Shown here in pieces: positions 17,638 to 25,288 of a stretch of 64,000 nt of DNA. The stretch comes from Streptosporangium album (lineage in GTDB: Bacteria; Actinomycetota; Actinomycetes; Streptosporangiales; Streptosporangiaceae). The stretch lies in contig NZ_JACHJU010000004.1 of assembly GCF_014203795.1 (NCBI RefSeq), forward strand, positions 186,001-250,000, given 5' to 3'. Numbering within the stretch: the first letter of the stretch is position 1; the number at the start of each line of letters is the position of its first letter. A program made the position numbers and the translations under genes. The notes beneath the pieces are model-generated. The model was not told the DNA's origin. It saw only the letters and a program-made list of their open reading frames with translations, and did not search any database.

Positions 17638-17676
17638 TGCCGCAGTCTACTTCCGGAATTGAGTAATTCCGGAAGT
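17576..17676. promoter_or_regulatory. internal resolution site, Tn4430-like layout
   Basis: The core has perfect 12-bp arms, ACTTCCGGAATT (17649-17660) and its complement (17665-17676), around the spacer GAGT. Two further motifs, exact 13-bp direct repeats GTGTTTCCGGAAG, stand at 17576-17588 and 17621-17633. One inverted pair plus two direct repeats next to a tyrosine recombinase gene is the layout known for the TnpI site of Tn4430. Confidence 0.8.
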
Positions 17677-17836
17677 GCAACGGTAATCGCTGTCGTCGAC
17701 GCCAACGAGCCGCCGTCTCGGTCTGCCGCGATATGCCACGGTTTCCCCCGCTAGCTTCTACCATGATCAAAATGCGACATCGATATCCCGTGGTCTGCCT
17801 GGTGCTCGTCGCGACGGCCGCGTACACGACCTTGGG

Positions 17837-19201
17837 GTGGGTGAGTACGCAAGGTTCCGGACCGGCATCTACGATCTGGTGATCTTCGACCAGGCCGTTC
17901 GCGGCTATTCGCAATTCGGGATTCCCGGTTCCTATGTCAAGGACCAGTGGAACCAGCTCGGCACCGCGGTCTCGGTCCTCGGTGACCACTTCTCCCCGAT
18001 CCTGGCCGCGCTGGCACCGCTGTACTGGATCCATGACGGCCCGCAGACCCTCATCGTCGCGCAGGCGGCGCTGTTCGCCAGCGCCGCCGTGCCGCTGTGG
18101 GTGCTGTGCCGACGCCGCTTGGGAACCGGTGCGGCGTACTTGGTCGCTGCGGCGTACCTGTTGTCGTGGCCGATCGCAGAGGCCGTGGCCTTTCACTTCC
18201 ACGAGTACGCCTTCATGCCGCTATTGACGGCTGTGCCCTTCGAGCGTCTCGACGCGGGCCGGCGCTGGTCGGTCGCCGTCACGGCGGCCGCGCTGCTGCT
18301 CATCAAAGAGGACGTGGGATTCTTCGTCGCCGGGCTCGGTCTGGCCCTGCTGCTACGCAAGCACTGGCGGCTCATGGGCGCTGTCATGGCGCTGGCCGGC
18401 CCGCTGGCGGTGTGGATCTCAAGCCAGATCCTCATTCCAGCGTTCGGAGGCTCCGCACACCGTTACTGGTACTACAGCGGTCTTGGAGCAAGCCCAGGTG
18501 AGGCCGTGGCTCATATCCTCACCCACCCCTTGGACGCCCTGGCCGTGCTGACTTCCCCGAGCGTCAAGGTGAGCACGATGGTGCTGTTGCTGGCCCCACT
18601 CCTGCTCCTACCTCTGGCCTCGCCGTATGTGCTGGCGCCCGCGATGCTCATCTTCGAAAGGATGCTGGCCACCGACCAGCCGGGCTGGTGGGGTACCCAT
18701 TACCACTACAACTCAGCCCTCATCATGGCGTTGCTGTGCGCGTCAATCGACGGGATCCAGCGACTGCGGCGATGGCGCTTCGGGTCCTGGCCGAAGATCA
18801 GTCATCGGTGGGACCTCAGCCAGATCTGGGCCGGCGCCGTGGCAGTGATCGCTGTTGCGCTGGTGGCCTCCTTCCCGCTTCGGGATCTGTTCGATCCGGC
18901 CCGGTATCACAGCACAGGACGCGAGGACGCAGCTGCCGCCGCTATCGCGACCGTTCCTGATGGTGTGCTGGTGGAAGCGGCCAACCAGGTCGGCCCGAAC
19001 CTCTCGGGCAGGACCAAAGTAGTGATCTGGCGGTCAATGCCACGCCGCGCCCCGTGGGTCGTGGCCGATGTCGCCACACCGCAACCGATGTTCAAGACTC
19101 TCACTGAGCAGCGCGACGACGTCGCCGAACTGCGCGCGCACGGCTATCGGGTGCTCTTCGTGCGTGAAGGCTATGTCGTCCTTCACAGGACTGAAGGCTA
19201 G
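17837..19201 (+). CDS. DUF2079 membrane protein (5' end frameshifted)
   Basis: A 454-residue multi-pass membrane protein of the DUF2079 family (RTGIYDLVIFDQAVRGYSQF, then HFSPILAALAPLYW), related to GT-C type glycosyltransferase-like proteins of unknown substrate. A plausible original start is ATG 17763, giving MIKMRHRYPVVCLVLVATAA and the first membrane helix, but one extra base near 17840 puts it out of frame with the rest. The annotated GTG start at 17837 skips that helix. The gene therefore either starts late or is damaged. It is cargo of the Tn3-like element, divergent from the resolvase, and ends beside the tnpA stub. Confidence 0.75.
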   Translation: MGEYARFRTGIYDLVIFDQAVRGYSQFGIPGSYVKDQWNQLGTAVSVLGDHFSPILAALAPLYWIHDGPQTLIVAQAALFASAAVPLWVLCRRRLGTGAAYLVAAAYLLSWPIAEAVAFHFHEYAFMPLLTAVPFERLDAGRRWSVAVTAAALLLIKEDVGFFVAGLGLALLLRKHWRLMGAVMALAGPLAVWISSQILIPAFGGSAHRYWYYSGLGASPGEAVAHILTHPLDALAVLTSPSVKVSTMVLLLAPLLLLPLASPYVLAPAMLIFERMLATDQPGWWGTHYHYNSALIMALLCASIDGIQRLRRWRFGSWPKISHRWDLSQIWAGAVAVIAVALVASFPLRDLFDPARYHSTGREDAAAAAIATVPDGVLVEAANQVGPNLSGRTKVVIWRSMPRRAPWVVADVATPQPMFKTLTEQRDDVAELRAHGYRVLFVREGYVVLHRTEG

Positions 19202-19202
19202 G

Positions 19203-19730
19203 CACTCGAACACCGATTGACCGCATTCGCCAACGCGCTCGCCCCAGGCCGGATCACCTTCACCGACATCAGATACTCCCGCGCCAGATTGAACAACAAC
19301 GTCGGGGAGTCATGCTCCATGGCCCGGTCGGTGAGGAACTGCTCCAGTTCTTTCATCTCCTGGCTGCCGGCCGCGGCCTGTTTCCAACCCAGGTAATTGG
19401 CGACCTGCCCCAGGTGGTCCGCCCGGGTCTGGGCTCGCCGCCCGTACACCCGCAACGCCCCTGGGGCCATGCCCAGCCCCTTCGCCAGCCGGGCCACCGC
19501 TACCGGCGGAGCCGCACTCACCTCATCGGGCACGAACCCCAGCCAGGGCAGCGTCGAGACCGTCACGGCCACCCCCAGCCGATCGGCCGGACCTCATCCC
19601 CGCCCCGGATCCACGAACGCCACATCCGCCGGCGTCAACGTGAAGTACGTGATCAACTCATCGCGGCCGATATCCGGGAACGACCGTAACTGCTCCAACT
19701 GCTCCTTGGAGAACATCTTCTCCGACACCG
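19203..19730 (-). pseudogene. tnpA stub of the Tn3-like element
   Basis: The minus strand reads VSEKMFSKEQLEQLRSFPDI from near 19730, then TYFTLTPADVAFVDPGRG and an in-frame TGA, and continues in the same frame with VSTLPWLGFVPDEV to NAVNRCSSA near 19203. This is the DUF4158 N-terminus of a Tn3 transposase, about 175 residues of roughly 1000, with a nonsense mutation. The right inverted repeat overlaps its start. It is homologous to the fragment at 6493-7375. Confidence 0.87.
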
Positions 19731-19866
19731 AACCACCCCACGCCCCAGACCGGATAAACCGGAACAGAACGTAGCGGAAACGATCTCAGGCTCTGACGCC
19801 GACCCCTGCGTCGCCGCAGGTCGGAGCTATATGTGTTGGATTCTTCGACAGGACTACTGGGACCCC
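19729..19866 (-). repeat. right inverted repeat of Tn3-like element
   Basis: Reverse complement starts GGGGTCCCAGTAGTCCTGTC and pairs with 16306-16443. Confidence 0.88.
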
Positions 19867-20272
19867 GTCAGAGCCCGCGCTGGAGCCTGATGTTCCACCC
19901 GTGCCCGACCCGGGGGACATCTGCGTCCTCGGCGGGGACGTCTGGGACGTCCTGGTCGCGTTGCGGGACGTTTTGCGGGACGTCCTGGACGGGTGAGGCG
20001 GTCAGGACGCCCACACGCGTGGCGTGCCGGAGTCGGCGACGGTGGCCGCGTGACCGCGAGCGGTGGAGCCGACGGCCGAAGCCAGACGGGCGACGCTCTG
20101 GGCGAGATCGGCCACGCGCTCCCCCCCGCCGGTGACCGGGTCGCCGGCCGCCGCGGCGTCTGCCCGGCGTCGGCCACGATCTCCCGGCGCCCGCCTGGGA
20201 GCAGGTCGCCGTCGAGGTCAGGAGGCTGGCGTCCAGGGCTCGCGGGCGGCGGCCGTCCGGCGCGCAGCGAGG
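19867..20272. other. 406-bp region, possible gene relic
   Basis: No confident gene. A minus-strand frame ends in a run of DVP repeats (VPQNVPQRDQDVPDVPAEDA) before a stop near 19880, which looks like the tail of a degraded protein rather than random sequence, but the family is not recognisable. Confidence 0.3.
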
Positions 20273-20839
20273 CTAGACGAGCCGCTCCACGGCGCGGGCG
20301 ACGAGGTCGTCGGCCTCCTGCTCGGAGTACACCTCCGGCAGCGTGAGGCGCTCGACGATCAGCCAGTTCAGCACCATGTGCAGCAGCCGCACCGAGGTCG
20401 CGTCACCGGGCAGCCCGGACGCCCGGTGGCCGGCGACGTTGGCATCGACGTCGGCGCGCACGCTCCGCGTCAGCAACGCCCGCAGTTCGGGACGCCGTGT
20501 CGCCTCCAGCCGCAGTTCCAGCAGCGCCAGGTATCCCGTCCGGAAACCGGCGACCTGGCGGACGGTCTCGCGCATCACTGCGGCGAACTTCTCCCGGTCC
20601 TGCGCGCCCTCCAGGTGGCGGGCGACGGTCTCCTCGTCCGGCTGGAGGCGCTCGTAGATGCGGCCGCCCGCCTGGGTGAGCAGGTCGTCCCGGTTGGCGA
20701 AATAGTTGGACGCCGTTCCGCCGGGCACCTCCGCCTGAGCGTCAACGGCGCAGAAGGGCAGGCCGCGCGCCCCCTCGCGAGCCAGCACGTCGATGGCGGC
20801 GTCGAGCAGCGCGGCTCGCCTCGCCCGGTTCTGTCGCAT
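20273..20839 (-). CDS. TetR-family regulator
   Basis: A 188-residue repressor. The N-terminal helix-turn-helix runs from RRAALLDAAIDVLAREG through SNYFANRDDLL, the usual TetR pattern with NYF in the recognition helix, followed by a ligand domain ending in DDLVARAVERLV. The ATG at 20839 (MRQNRARR) is preferred; a TTG at 20878 would add 13 residues. It is divergent from the reductase at 20916. The palindrome GTAGTACTAC (20862-20871) between them is the likely operator, so it should control itself and the reductase. Confidence 0.88.
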   Translation of the reverse strand: MRQNRARRAALLDAAIDVLAREGARGLPFCAVDAQAEVPGGTASNYFANRDDLLTQAGGRIYERLQPDEETVARHLEGAQDREKFAAVMRETVRQVAGFRTGYLALLELRLEATRRPELRALLTRSVRADVDANVAGHRASGLPGDATSVRLLHMVLNWLIVERLTLPEVYSEQEADDLVARAVERLV

Positions 20840-20861
20840 CTCGGTTGACACCACTCCACTT

Positions 20862-20871
20862 GTAGTACTAC
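20862..20871. promoter_or_regulatory. palindromic TetR operator candidate
   Basis: GTAGTACTAC is a perfect 10-bp palindrome in the 76-bp gap between the divergent TetR gene and the reductase gene. Confidence 0.45.
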
Positions 20872-20915
20872 GATTCAAACCACTACGAACAGAGTGCTAC
20901 ATCTGGAGTTATTGC

Positions 20916-21509
20916 ATGCGAAAGCTTGTCTACTACATCGGCGTGTCCATCGATGGCCGCATCGCGGGCCCCGGCGGGGAGGCGGACTTCTACCCGGTCG
21001 GCGAGGGCGAGGCCGCCGCCGCGTACATGGCCTGGGTCAACGAGCGCTATCCCGAGACCGTTCCCACGCAGTACCGTCCGCACGCCGGCCTCGTGGACGT
21101 CCCCAACAGGCGCTTCGACACCGTCCTGATGGGGCTGAACACCTACCGGGCCGTGCTCGACCAAGGGATCAGCAGCCCGTACGCGCACCTGCGGCAGTAC
21201 GTCGCCTCCAGCTCCCTGGACCGCATCGACGACCCGGCGGTGGAACTGGTGCGCGACCCCGCCGCGCTCGTCCGGGACCTCAAGCGCGAGGACGGGCTGG
21301 ACGTCTGGCTCTGCGGCGGCGGAGGGCTGGCCAACTCGCTGCTGACCGAGATCGACGAACTGATCGTCAAGAGCTATCCCGTGGTGGCGGGCGCGGGCGC
21401 CGCCCTCGTCGATGGCGGATTCCGTCCCACCGCGTTCACCCCGACCGACCGCAGGTCGTTCCCGAACGGAGCCAGTATCACCTGGCACGCGAGGCGGGCC
21501 GGCGCTTAA
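20916..21509 (+). CDS. dihydrofolate reductase/RibD-like reductase
   Basis: A 197-residue protein of the RibD C-terminal/DHFR superfamily, NADPH-dependent reductases acting on folate- or flavin-like substrates. It begins MRKLVYYIGVSIDGRIAGPG, has the usual FDTVLMGLNTYRAVL and the cofactor region DVWLCGGGGLANSLL. The ATG at 20916 follows CTGGAG; the longer frame from 20793 has no support. The true substrate is unknown for most actinobacterial members. Control by the divergent TetR is likely. Confidence 0.85.
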   Translation: MRKLVYYIGVSIDGRIAGPGGEADFYPVGEGEAAAAYMAWVNERYPETVPTQYRPHAGLVDVPNRRFDTVLMGLNTYRAVLDQGISSPYAHLRQYVASSSLDRIDDPAVELVRDPAALVRDLKREDGLDVWLCGGGGLANSLLTEIDELIVKSYPVVAGAGAALVDGGFRPTAFTPTDRRSFPNGASITWHARRAGA

Positions 21510-21569
21510 CCCTTGGGCGGCTCGATCCGGCGTCCTACCGATATGAGCCGTAAATGCCCGAATGGGGCT

Positions 21570-22304
21570 TTATGGCGCTAATTTCACAAGCACAGCAAGT
21601 CGGTCCACAACCTGCCATGCCCGCTCGGTCAGCCGTACCTGATCCCATGAAGGCAGCGCCGCCCGGTCCTGCTGAGCCTGCTCGATCGCGGCCATCACCC
21701 GGCGGGCGCCAGCCAGCACGTCGGCGTCGCCGAGCATGTAGTGGATGCGGCCGAGGTCATGCACAGCGAACGCGACGTGCGTGTCAATGGCCAGCAGCTC
21801 GGCGCGGTGAAATTGCAGCAGCGTCACGACGTGCCGCAGCTCGACGGCGTGCTCATCCAGCCATGCCCGCTGCCCGGCCGCCGCCGGGCGGGGTCGCTCA
21901 AGTTCCGGCCGGTAAGCATCCAGGCGAGCCGCGTCGCGCTGCCTGCGCTCGAACCTCTGCTTGGCGCCCTGCTTGGAGGTGTTGAGAGCGCGGCCGAGTG
22001 TCTCCCACGGCACGGGCTGCTCCAGGCTGCGGGCGAGCGTCATCGCGAGATGCTCGTACAAGTCCCACACATCCTGGCCGCGCGGCGTCAACGCGACCAG
22101 GGCCACGAGCGCGTCAGGGCTGGGAGAGGGGTCGCCGAGCACCGCCAGCGCCGCGGCCTCCGGCGACAGGGTGACGCCCTGCTCCTGCCACGCCAGCCGG
22201 TCAGCACCGGCCGCGTACCGCTCGGTAAGCAGCCGTGCGGCATCATCGGCGTCGGTCGGATCAGCAACGTCGAACGGGGCGGGCGGCGTGGCCTCGGAAG
22301 GCAT
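21570..22304 (-). CDS. hypothetical actinomycete protein with HTH-like segment
   Basis: A 244-residue acidic, alanine-rich protein. The segment WETLGRALNTSKQGAKQRFE (about 99-118) looks like a helix-turn-helix that may bind DNA. The C-terminal half is helical. I do not recognise a family. It lies 33 nt downstream of the decayed replication-type gene on the same strand; such genes commonly accompany actinomycete plasmid or integrative-element replication genes (inference). Confidence 0.65.
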   Translation of the reverse strand: MPSEATPPAPFDVADPTDADDAARLLTERYAAGADRLAWQEQGVTLSPEAAALAVLGDPSPSPDALVALVALTPRGQDVWDLYEHLAMTLARSLEQPVPWETLGRALNTSKQGAKQRFERRQRDAARLDAYRPELERPRPAAAGQRAWLDEHAVELRHVVTLLQFHRAELLAIDTHVAFAVHDLGRIHYMLGDADVLAGARRVMAAIEQAQQDRAALPSWDQVRLTERAWQVVDRLAVLVKLAP

Positions 22305-22337
22305 GACACCAAGGTAAGGCGATCACCCCAGAATGAT

Positions 22338-23617
22338 CTAGGGTTCAGCGCTTATTCCGGCCCCGACCAAGGAAGGTGGCCCGTGCGGCTCGGCCTCCAT
22401 CCACGGCGGCGGGCCCGCATCCGCGATGTCCTGCAACGGAATCGGGTGATTCTCCAGGTGAATGTCCTGACGGCCGAACGCCTCCACGACCGCGAGGAAC
22501 CTCCTCCACTCGGCGCGCTGCCGCCGGTACTTCGCGATGATCCGCTTGACGAGTTCAGGCACGCCGAGCCGGGTGGCGACGTCGCCGGGGTCGGCCGGCC
22601 CACGAACCCACCCACCACGCACCCGTTCGGCCATCCCTTCCTCCGCGAGAGCGAGCAGGCCCGTGGAGACTGCGGTCGCTGACAGGCCAGTGAGGGAGCG
22701 CAGCTCGAACCTGCTCGTCGGCGTGTCAGTGGGGAGATGCTCGTACAGGAACGCGGCAGGGGAGCCCAGCATCCGGAATACCGGGTGGATCCCTCCGAGG
22801 CGGCCGGGCTGGAAGCGCCGCCACGCGGCAGCCTCGGCGTACCCCTGGGGGATGAGAAGCCGGTAGGTGTCGGCCCGGTCGCCGTGGTGAGCTCGCACCA
22901 GGTCGATGAACGGGTCCGCTTCATCGCGCAGGATGCGGAGGATCTTCGCGACGGTGCTTTCGTCCAGACCGGCCAAGAGAGCAAGGTGCCGGATCCCGAA
23001 GTCGATGACCATGGAGTGACGGAGCTGAGCGGCCTTGAGTACAGCTCGGAGGACACGGCGGATGGTCAGGCCGCGGGCTCCGGTCCACCGGTACGACTCG
23101 GCAGCGCGCATGGCGGAGTACCAGCGTCGTGTCTGTTGCAGCTCCGCGACCGTGTCGGTTTCGGAGGTCGGACGTTTCACCTCCAGCCGCAACCCTTCGA
23201 GGGACACCTGCCGGACCCCCCGTGAGTTCTCCCCCGTGTGTGGATCTCACGGCCAGATTCTCTCCCTGCGATCCAGGGCACTGCTTTTTCCCAGTCGGCT
23301 CATAGCGCGTTGCGCTGCTCCCGCTCGCCGCCGTACCGGGCGTAGAACGATGCGAGGCCAAATCAATCACCAGAGAGACGGCGGGTGACGTCGGAGAGCT
23401 GCCAGCCGCACGCGACCGCGCCGGAGATCACGGCTTGGCGGGCTTCGGATGGAGAGTCGTACTGCCGGGAGTTGAAGGCGCCAGTGATGGCGATGGTCTC
23501 CAGGCGGGGCGACAGGCGGGGCAGGGGCCCGCCTGGGCGGGGCAGCCACTGCTCTCCCAGCTCGTCGGTCTTCCACACGGCGGGCGGCGGGTCTTGCTGG
23601 TTTGGGGCTGCTGGCAC
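22338..23617 (-). pseudogene. replication/primase-associated protein, frameshifted
   Basis: Two readable parts on the minus strand seem to belong to one gene. The first (MPAAPNQQDPPPAVWKTDEL, 23617-23363) ends at a stop after VTRRLSGD. The reading resumes in another frame with GLASFYARYGGEREQRNAL, a stop, then DWEKAVPWIAGRE. The last part (23207-22338, VLRAVLKAAQLRHSMVIDFG) has a winged-helix stretch HLALLAGLDESTVAKILRIL. The pattern recalls proteins of actinomycete plasmids and integrative elements with a primase-like function, but I cannot name it exactly. At least two lesions separate the parts, so it is probably inactive. Confidence 0.6.
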
Positions 23618-23784
23618 GTTTCTTAACGGCGCCCCTACTCCGGACCTGCCGAGCTCTCGAAGATCGAGCGGGTCAGGACAATATCTCCTCGACGTCAGTC
23701 AGCCCTGCCTAGCCATCCAGGCCAGGGCTTCGTAGCGTCCGGTTTGATGGCGCACGTCTCGGTACCCGACGGCGAGGGGCATGT

Positions 23785-24192
23785 ATGGGGCTCTGGGCAC
23801 GATTCAAGGCGGGCAATAGCAGCGTCAACGGACACCACCCCGACCTACCGCCAGCCGAACCGCCACCAGTCGCCCCGCTCACCGAACCCCGCATGGCGAC
23901 CGACCTCGGCGACGCACTGACGGCCTACTGGCGCAGCGGAAAATGGTGGGGCAGTGATGCCTTCATCAAATGGCTGATCGACAACGGCCACATGTCCGAG
24001 GCCGCGTACGCACTGCGGGAGGTCATGAAGGTGCCGCCCCCACGCAAGAAAACGCTGCAGGCGTTGCGGAGGCAAAGCAGGAGGCTGGAGGCTCTGGCAC
24101 GCGGGGCTGAGGAACGGCCGACGCTTCAACCACCTGACAGTCTTTCGGCTCAACGCTCTGGAGAGCCGCACCGCGACGGCTCCCAGCAATAA
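23785..24192 (+). CDS. hypothetical protein
   Basis: A 135-residue protein. The conserved-looking middle is DALTAYWRSGKWWGSDAFIK WLIDNG, with a proline-rich N-terminus and a basic stretch RKKTLQALRRQSRRLEAL. No signal peptide or membrane helix is seen and no family is recognised. It stands alone, about 100 bp before the toxin-antitoxin promoter. Confidence 0.55.
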   Translation: MGLWARFKAGNSSVNGHHPDLPPAEPPPVAPLTEPRMATDLGDALTAYWRSGKWWGSDAFIKWLIDNGHMSEAAYALREVMKVPPPRKKTLQALRRQSRRLEALARGAEERPTLQPPDSLSAQRSGEPHRDGSQQ

Positions 24193-24273
24193 GCGATCTT
24201 CCTGTGAGAATTCAGATTCCCGGTAATAAAAACCGAGACGCATATTCGCTGCCTTCCTACTCGATGGAATACC

Positions 24274-24292
24274 ACGTAGGTACACTCTACGT
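24274..24292 (+). promoter_or_regulatory. leaderless promoter with operator for the toxin-antitoxin pair
   Basis: Inverted repeat ACGTAG (24274-24279) and CTACGT (24287-24292) ends directly at the antitoxin ATG. Between them TACACT (24281-24286) has the -10 pattern, so transcription would begin at or near the start codon. Operator over -10 suits autorepression by the antitoxin. Confidence 0.6.
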
Positions 24293-24553
24293 ATGACCAA
24301 AGGGAAGACCTCAGTGAGCATCGCCCCGTGGATCCTGGAGGCGGTACGCAAGCATGCCGAAGCCAACGGGCTCAGCGTCTCGACCGTCCTGGAGCGTGGC
24401 GCACTCCGCGAGATCGCCGCCACCCACAGCCCGACCGCACGCGCTGCGGTGTACGGCGCTGACGCGTCCACCACACAGGAAGCCGACGAGCAGATCGTCA
24501 CCGAAGACACCACGCGGGCCGCCGACGAGCGCCGTTCGAGCGAGGCCGCGTGA
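24293..24553 (+). CDS. antitoxin-like ribbon-helix-helix protein
   Basis: An 86-residue protein beginning MTKGKTSVSIAPWILEAVRK. The N-terminal 40 residues suit a ribbon-helix-helix or related short DNA-binding fold (strand TSVSI, then two helices), and the acidic tail (DASTTQEADEQIVTEDTT) would bind the toxin. Its stop overlaps the next start (GTGA), the common arrangement of type II modules. An operator overlapping the start codon implies autoregulation. Confidence 0.75.
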   Translation: MTKGKTSVSIAPWILEAVRKHAEANGLSVSTVLERGALREIAATHSPTARAAVYGADASTTQEADEQIVTEDTTRAADERRSSEAA

Positions 24554-24861
24554 GCCACCGCTTCGGGGAGCTGTGGTCGGTCGCGCTCGGCGACCGCGAG
24601 GAAGTCCGGCTCATCGTGTCCGGCGACTTCTACCACACGCTGTACAACGACAACGTACTCACCGCGCACGTCGAATCCGCCGACATGGCCAACACCCTGA
24701 CGGCGTTCGCGATCGACGTCGGCGAGGGCCAGGCCGCCATAGTGGACCGGATCTCCACGGTGGCCGCCGTCCGGTTAAAGGGCAAAGTGGGCGACCTACC
24801 AGAGGCACAACTGGCCACGGTGCGCGGCATGATCAGCACCATTTTCGGCCTCACGGGCTGA
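24550..24861 (+). CDS. probable type II toxin (MazF/PemK-like)
   Basis: A 103-residue protein starting at GTG 24550. GELWSVALGDREEVRLIVSG near the start and the later ALATVRGMISTIFG-type end (here AQLATVRGMISTIFGLTG) match the layout of MazF/PemK/CcdB-like toxins: G-E-L-W at the N-terminus, VDRIS in the middle and a C-terminal helix. MazF members cut mRNA; CcdB members poison gyrase, and sequence alone does not decide. It is coupled to the antitoxin by 4-nt overlap and followed by a terminator. Confidence 0.72.
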   Translation: MSHRFGELWSVALGDREEVRLIVSGDFYHTLYNDNVLTAHVESADMANTLTAFAIDVGEGQAAIVDRISTVAAVRLKGKVGDLPEAQLATVRGMISTIFGLTG

Positions 24862-24875
24862 GCGAACGCCTGAGA

Positions 24876-24909
24876 CGGTCCAGGAGCCACCGAGGCCGCC
24901 CCTGGACCG
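24876..24909 (+). terminator. hairpin after the toxin gene
   Basis: Arms CGGTCCAGG and CCTGGACCG (9 bp, perfect) around a 16-nt loop begin 15 nt after the toxin stop. No T-run follows, as is common in actinomycetes. Confidence 0.55.
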
Positions 24910-25053
24910 GCTACCCTTCGGGATCCCGCGTTCGCCCGCCAGCGTCCATTACAAAGAGATCATTTAGCGAAGATCGTTGGATGTGAACCCGACACAGCGT
25001 TACGACGCCCCCAAAGCGGACGTTTGCCAGCCGAAGTCGGTCTCAGACCACCA

Positions 25054-25167
25054 ACCCGAAGCCAGCCGCGCCGGCGCCGGTTCGCCACCATCCGACGCAA
25101 CCACCAGGCCGAGCAGCGGCGGCAGTGGTTCCCCAAGCTGTTCCCGGCAACCCGCCACTTCAAATGA
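25054..25167 (+). pseudogene. C-terminal relic of a tniQ gene
   Basis: One frame ends HQAEQRRQWFPKLFPATRHFK and a stop at 25167. The intact TniQ at 32588-33610 ends HQAEQRRQWVPKPFPEKGHFR, so this is the tail of a second, related tniQ. Only some 37 residues remain. No matching right end follows it. Confidence 0.75.
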
Positions 25168-25288
25168 GAAACAGGGTGTCTTGGCTCAGTCCTTCGGCGG
25201 CATCACGGGAAGTCGGTCTACTTCATCTACGGTCAGGCTGTCGACGCGCCTCACCGGTGACGCACTACGGCCCGGTTACCGTGACCGG

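Larger units (their letters stand above)
16306..19866. mobile_element. Tn3-like transposon with long inverted repeats and cargo
   Basis: The ends 16306-16443 and 19729-19866 are inverted repeats of about 138 bp that align without gaps, with roughly 19 mismatches by eye. The outer 41 bases differ only once. Inside are a tyrosine recombinase with a resolution site, a DUF2079 gene and an N-terminal tnpA stub. The flanking 5-mers CGTAA and GTCAG do not match, so no target duplication remains. Without full tnpA it would need a transposase from elsewhere. Confidence 0.85.

Noticed and set aside
16301-19871. 5-bp target duplication around the Tn3-like element
   Set aside because: Flanks CGTAA and GTCAG differ, so no duplication can be claimed.
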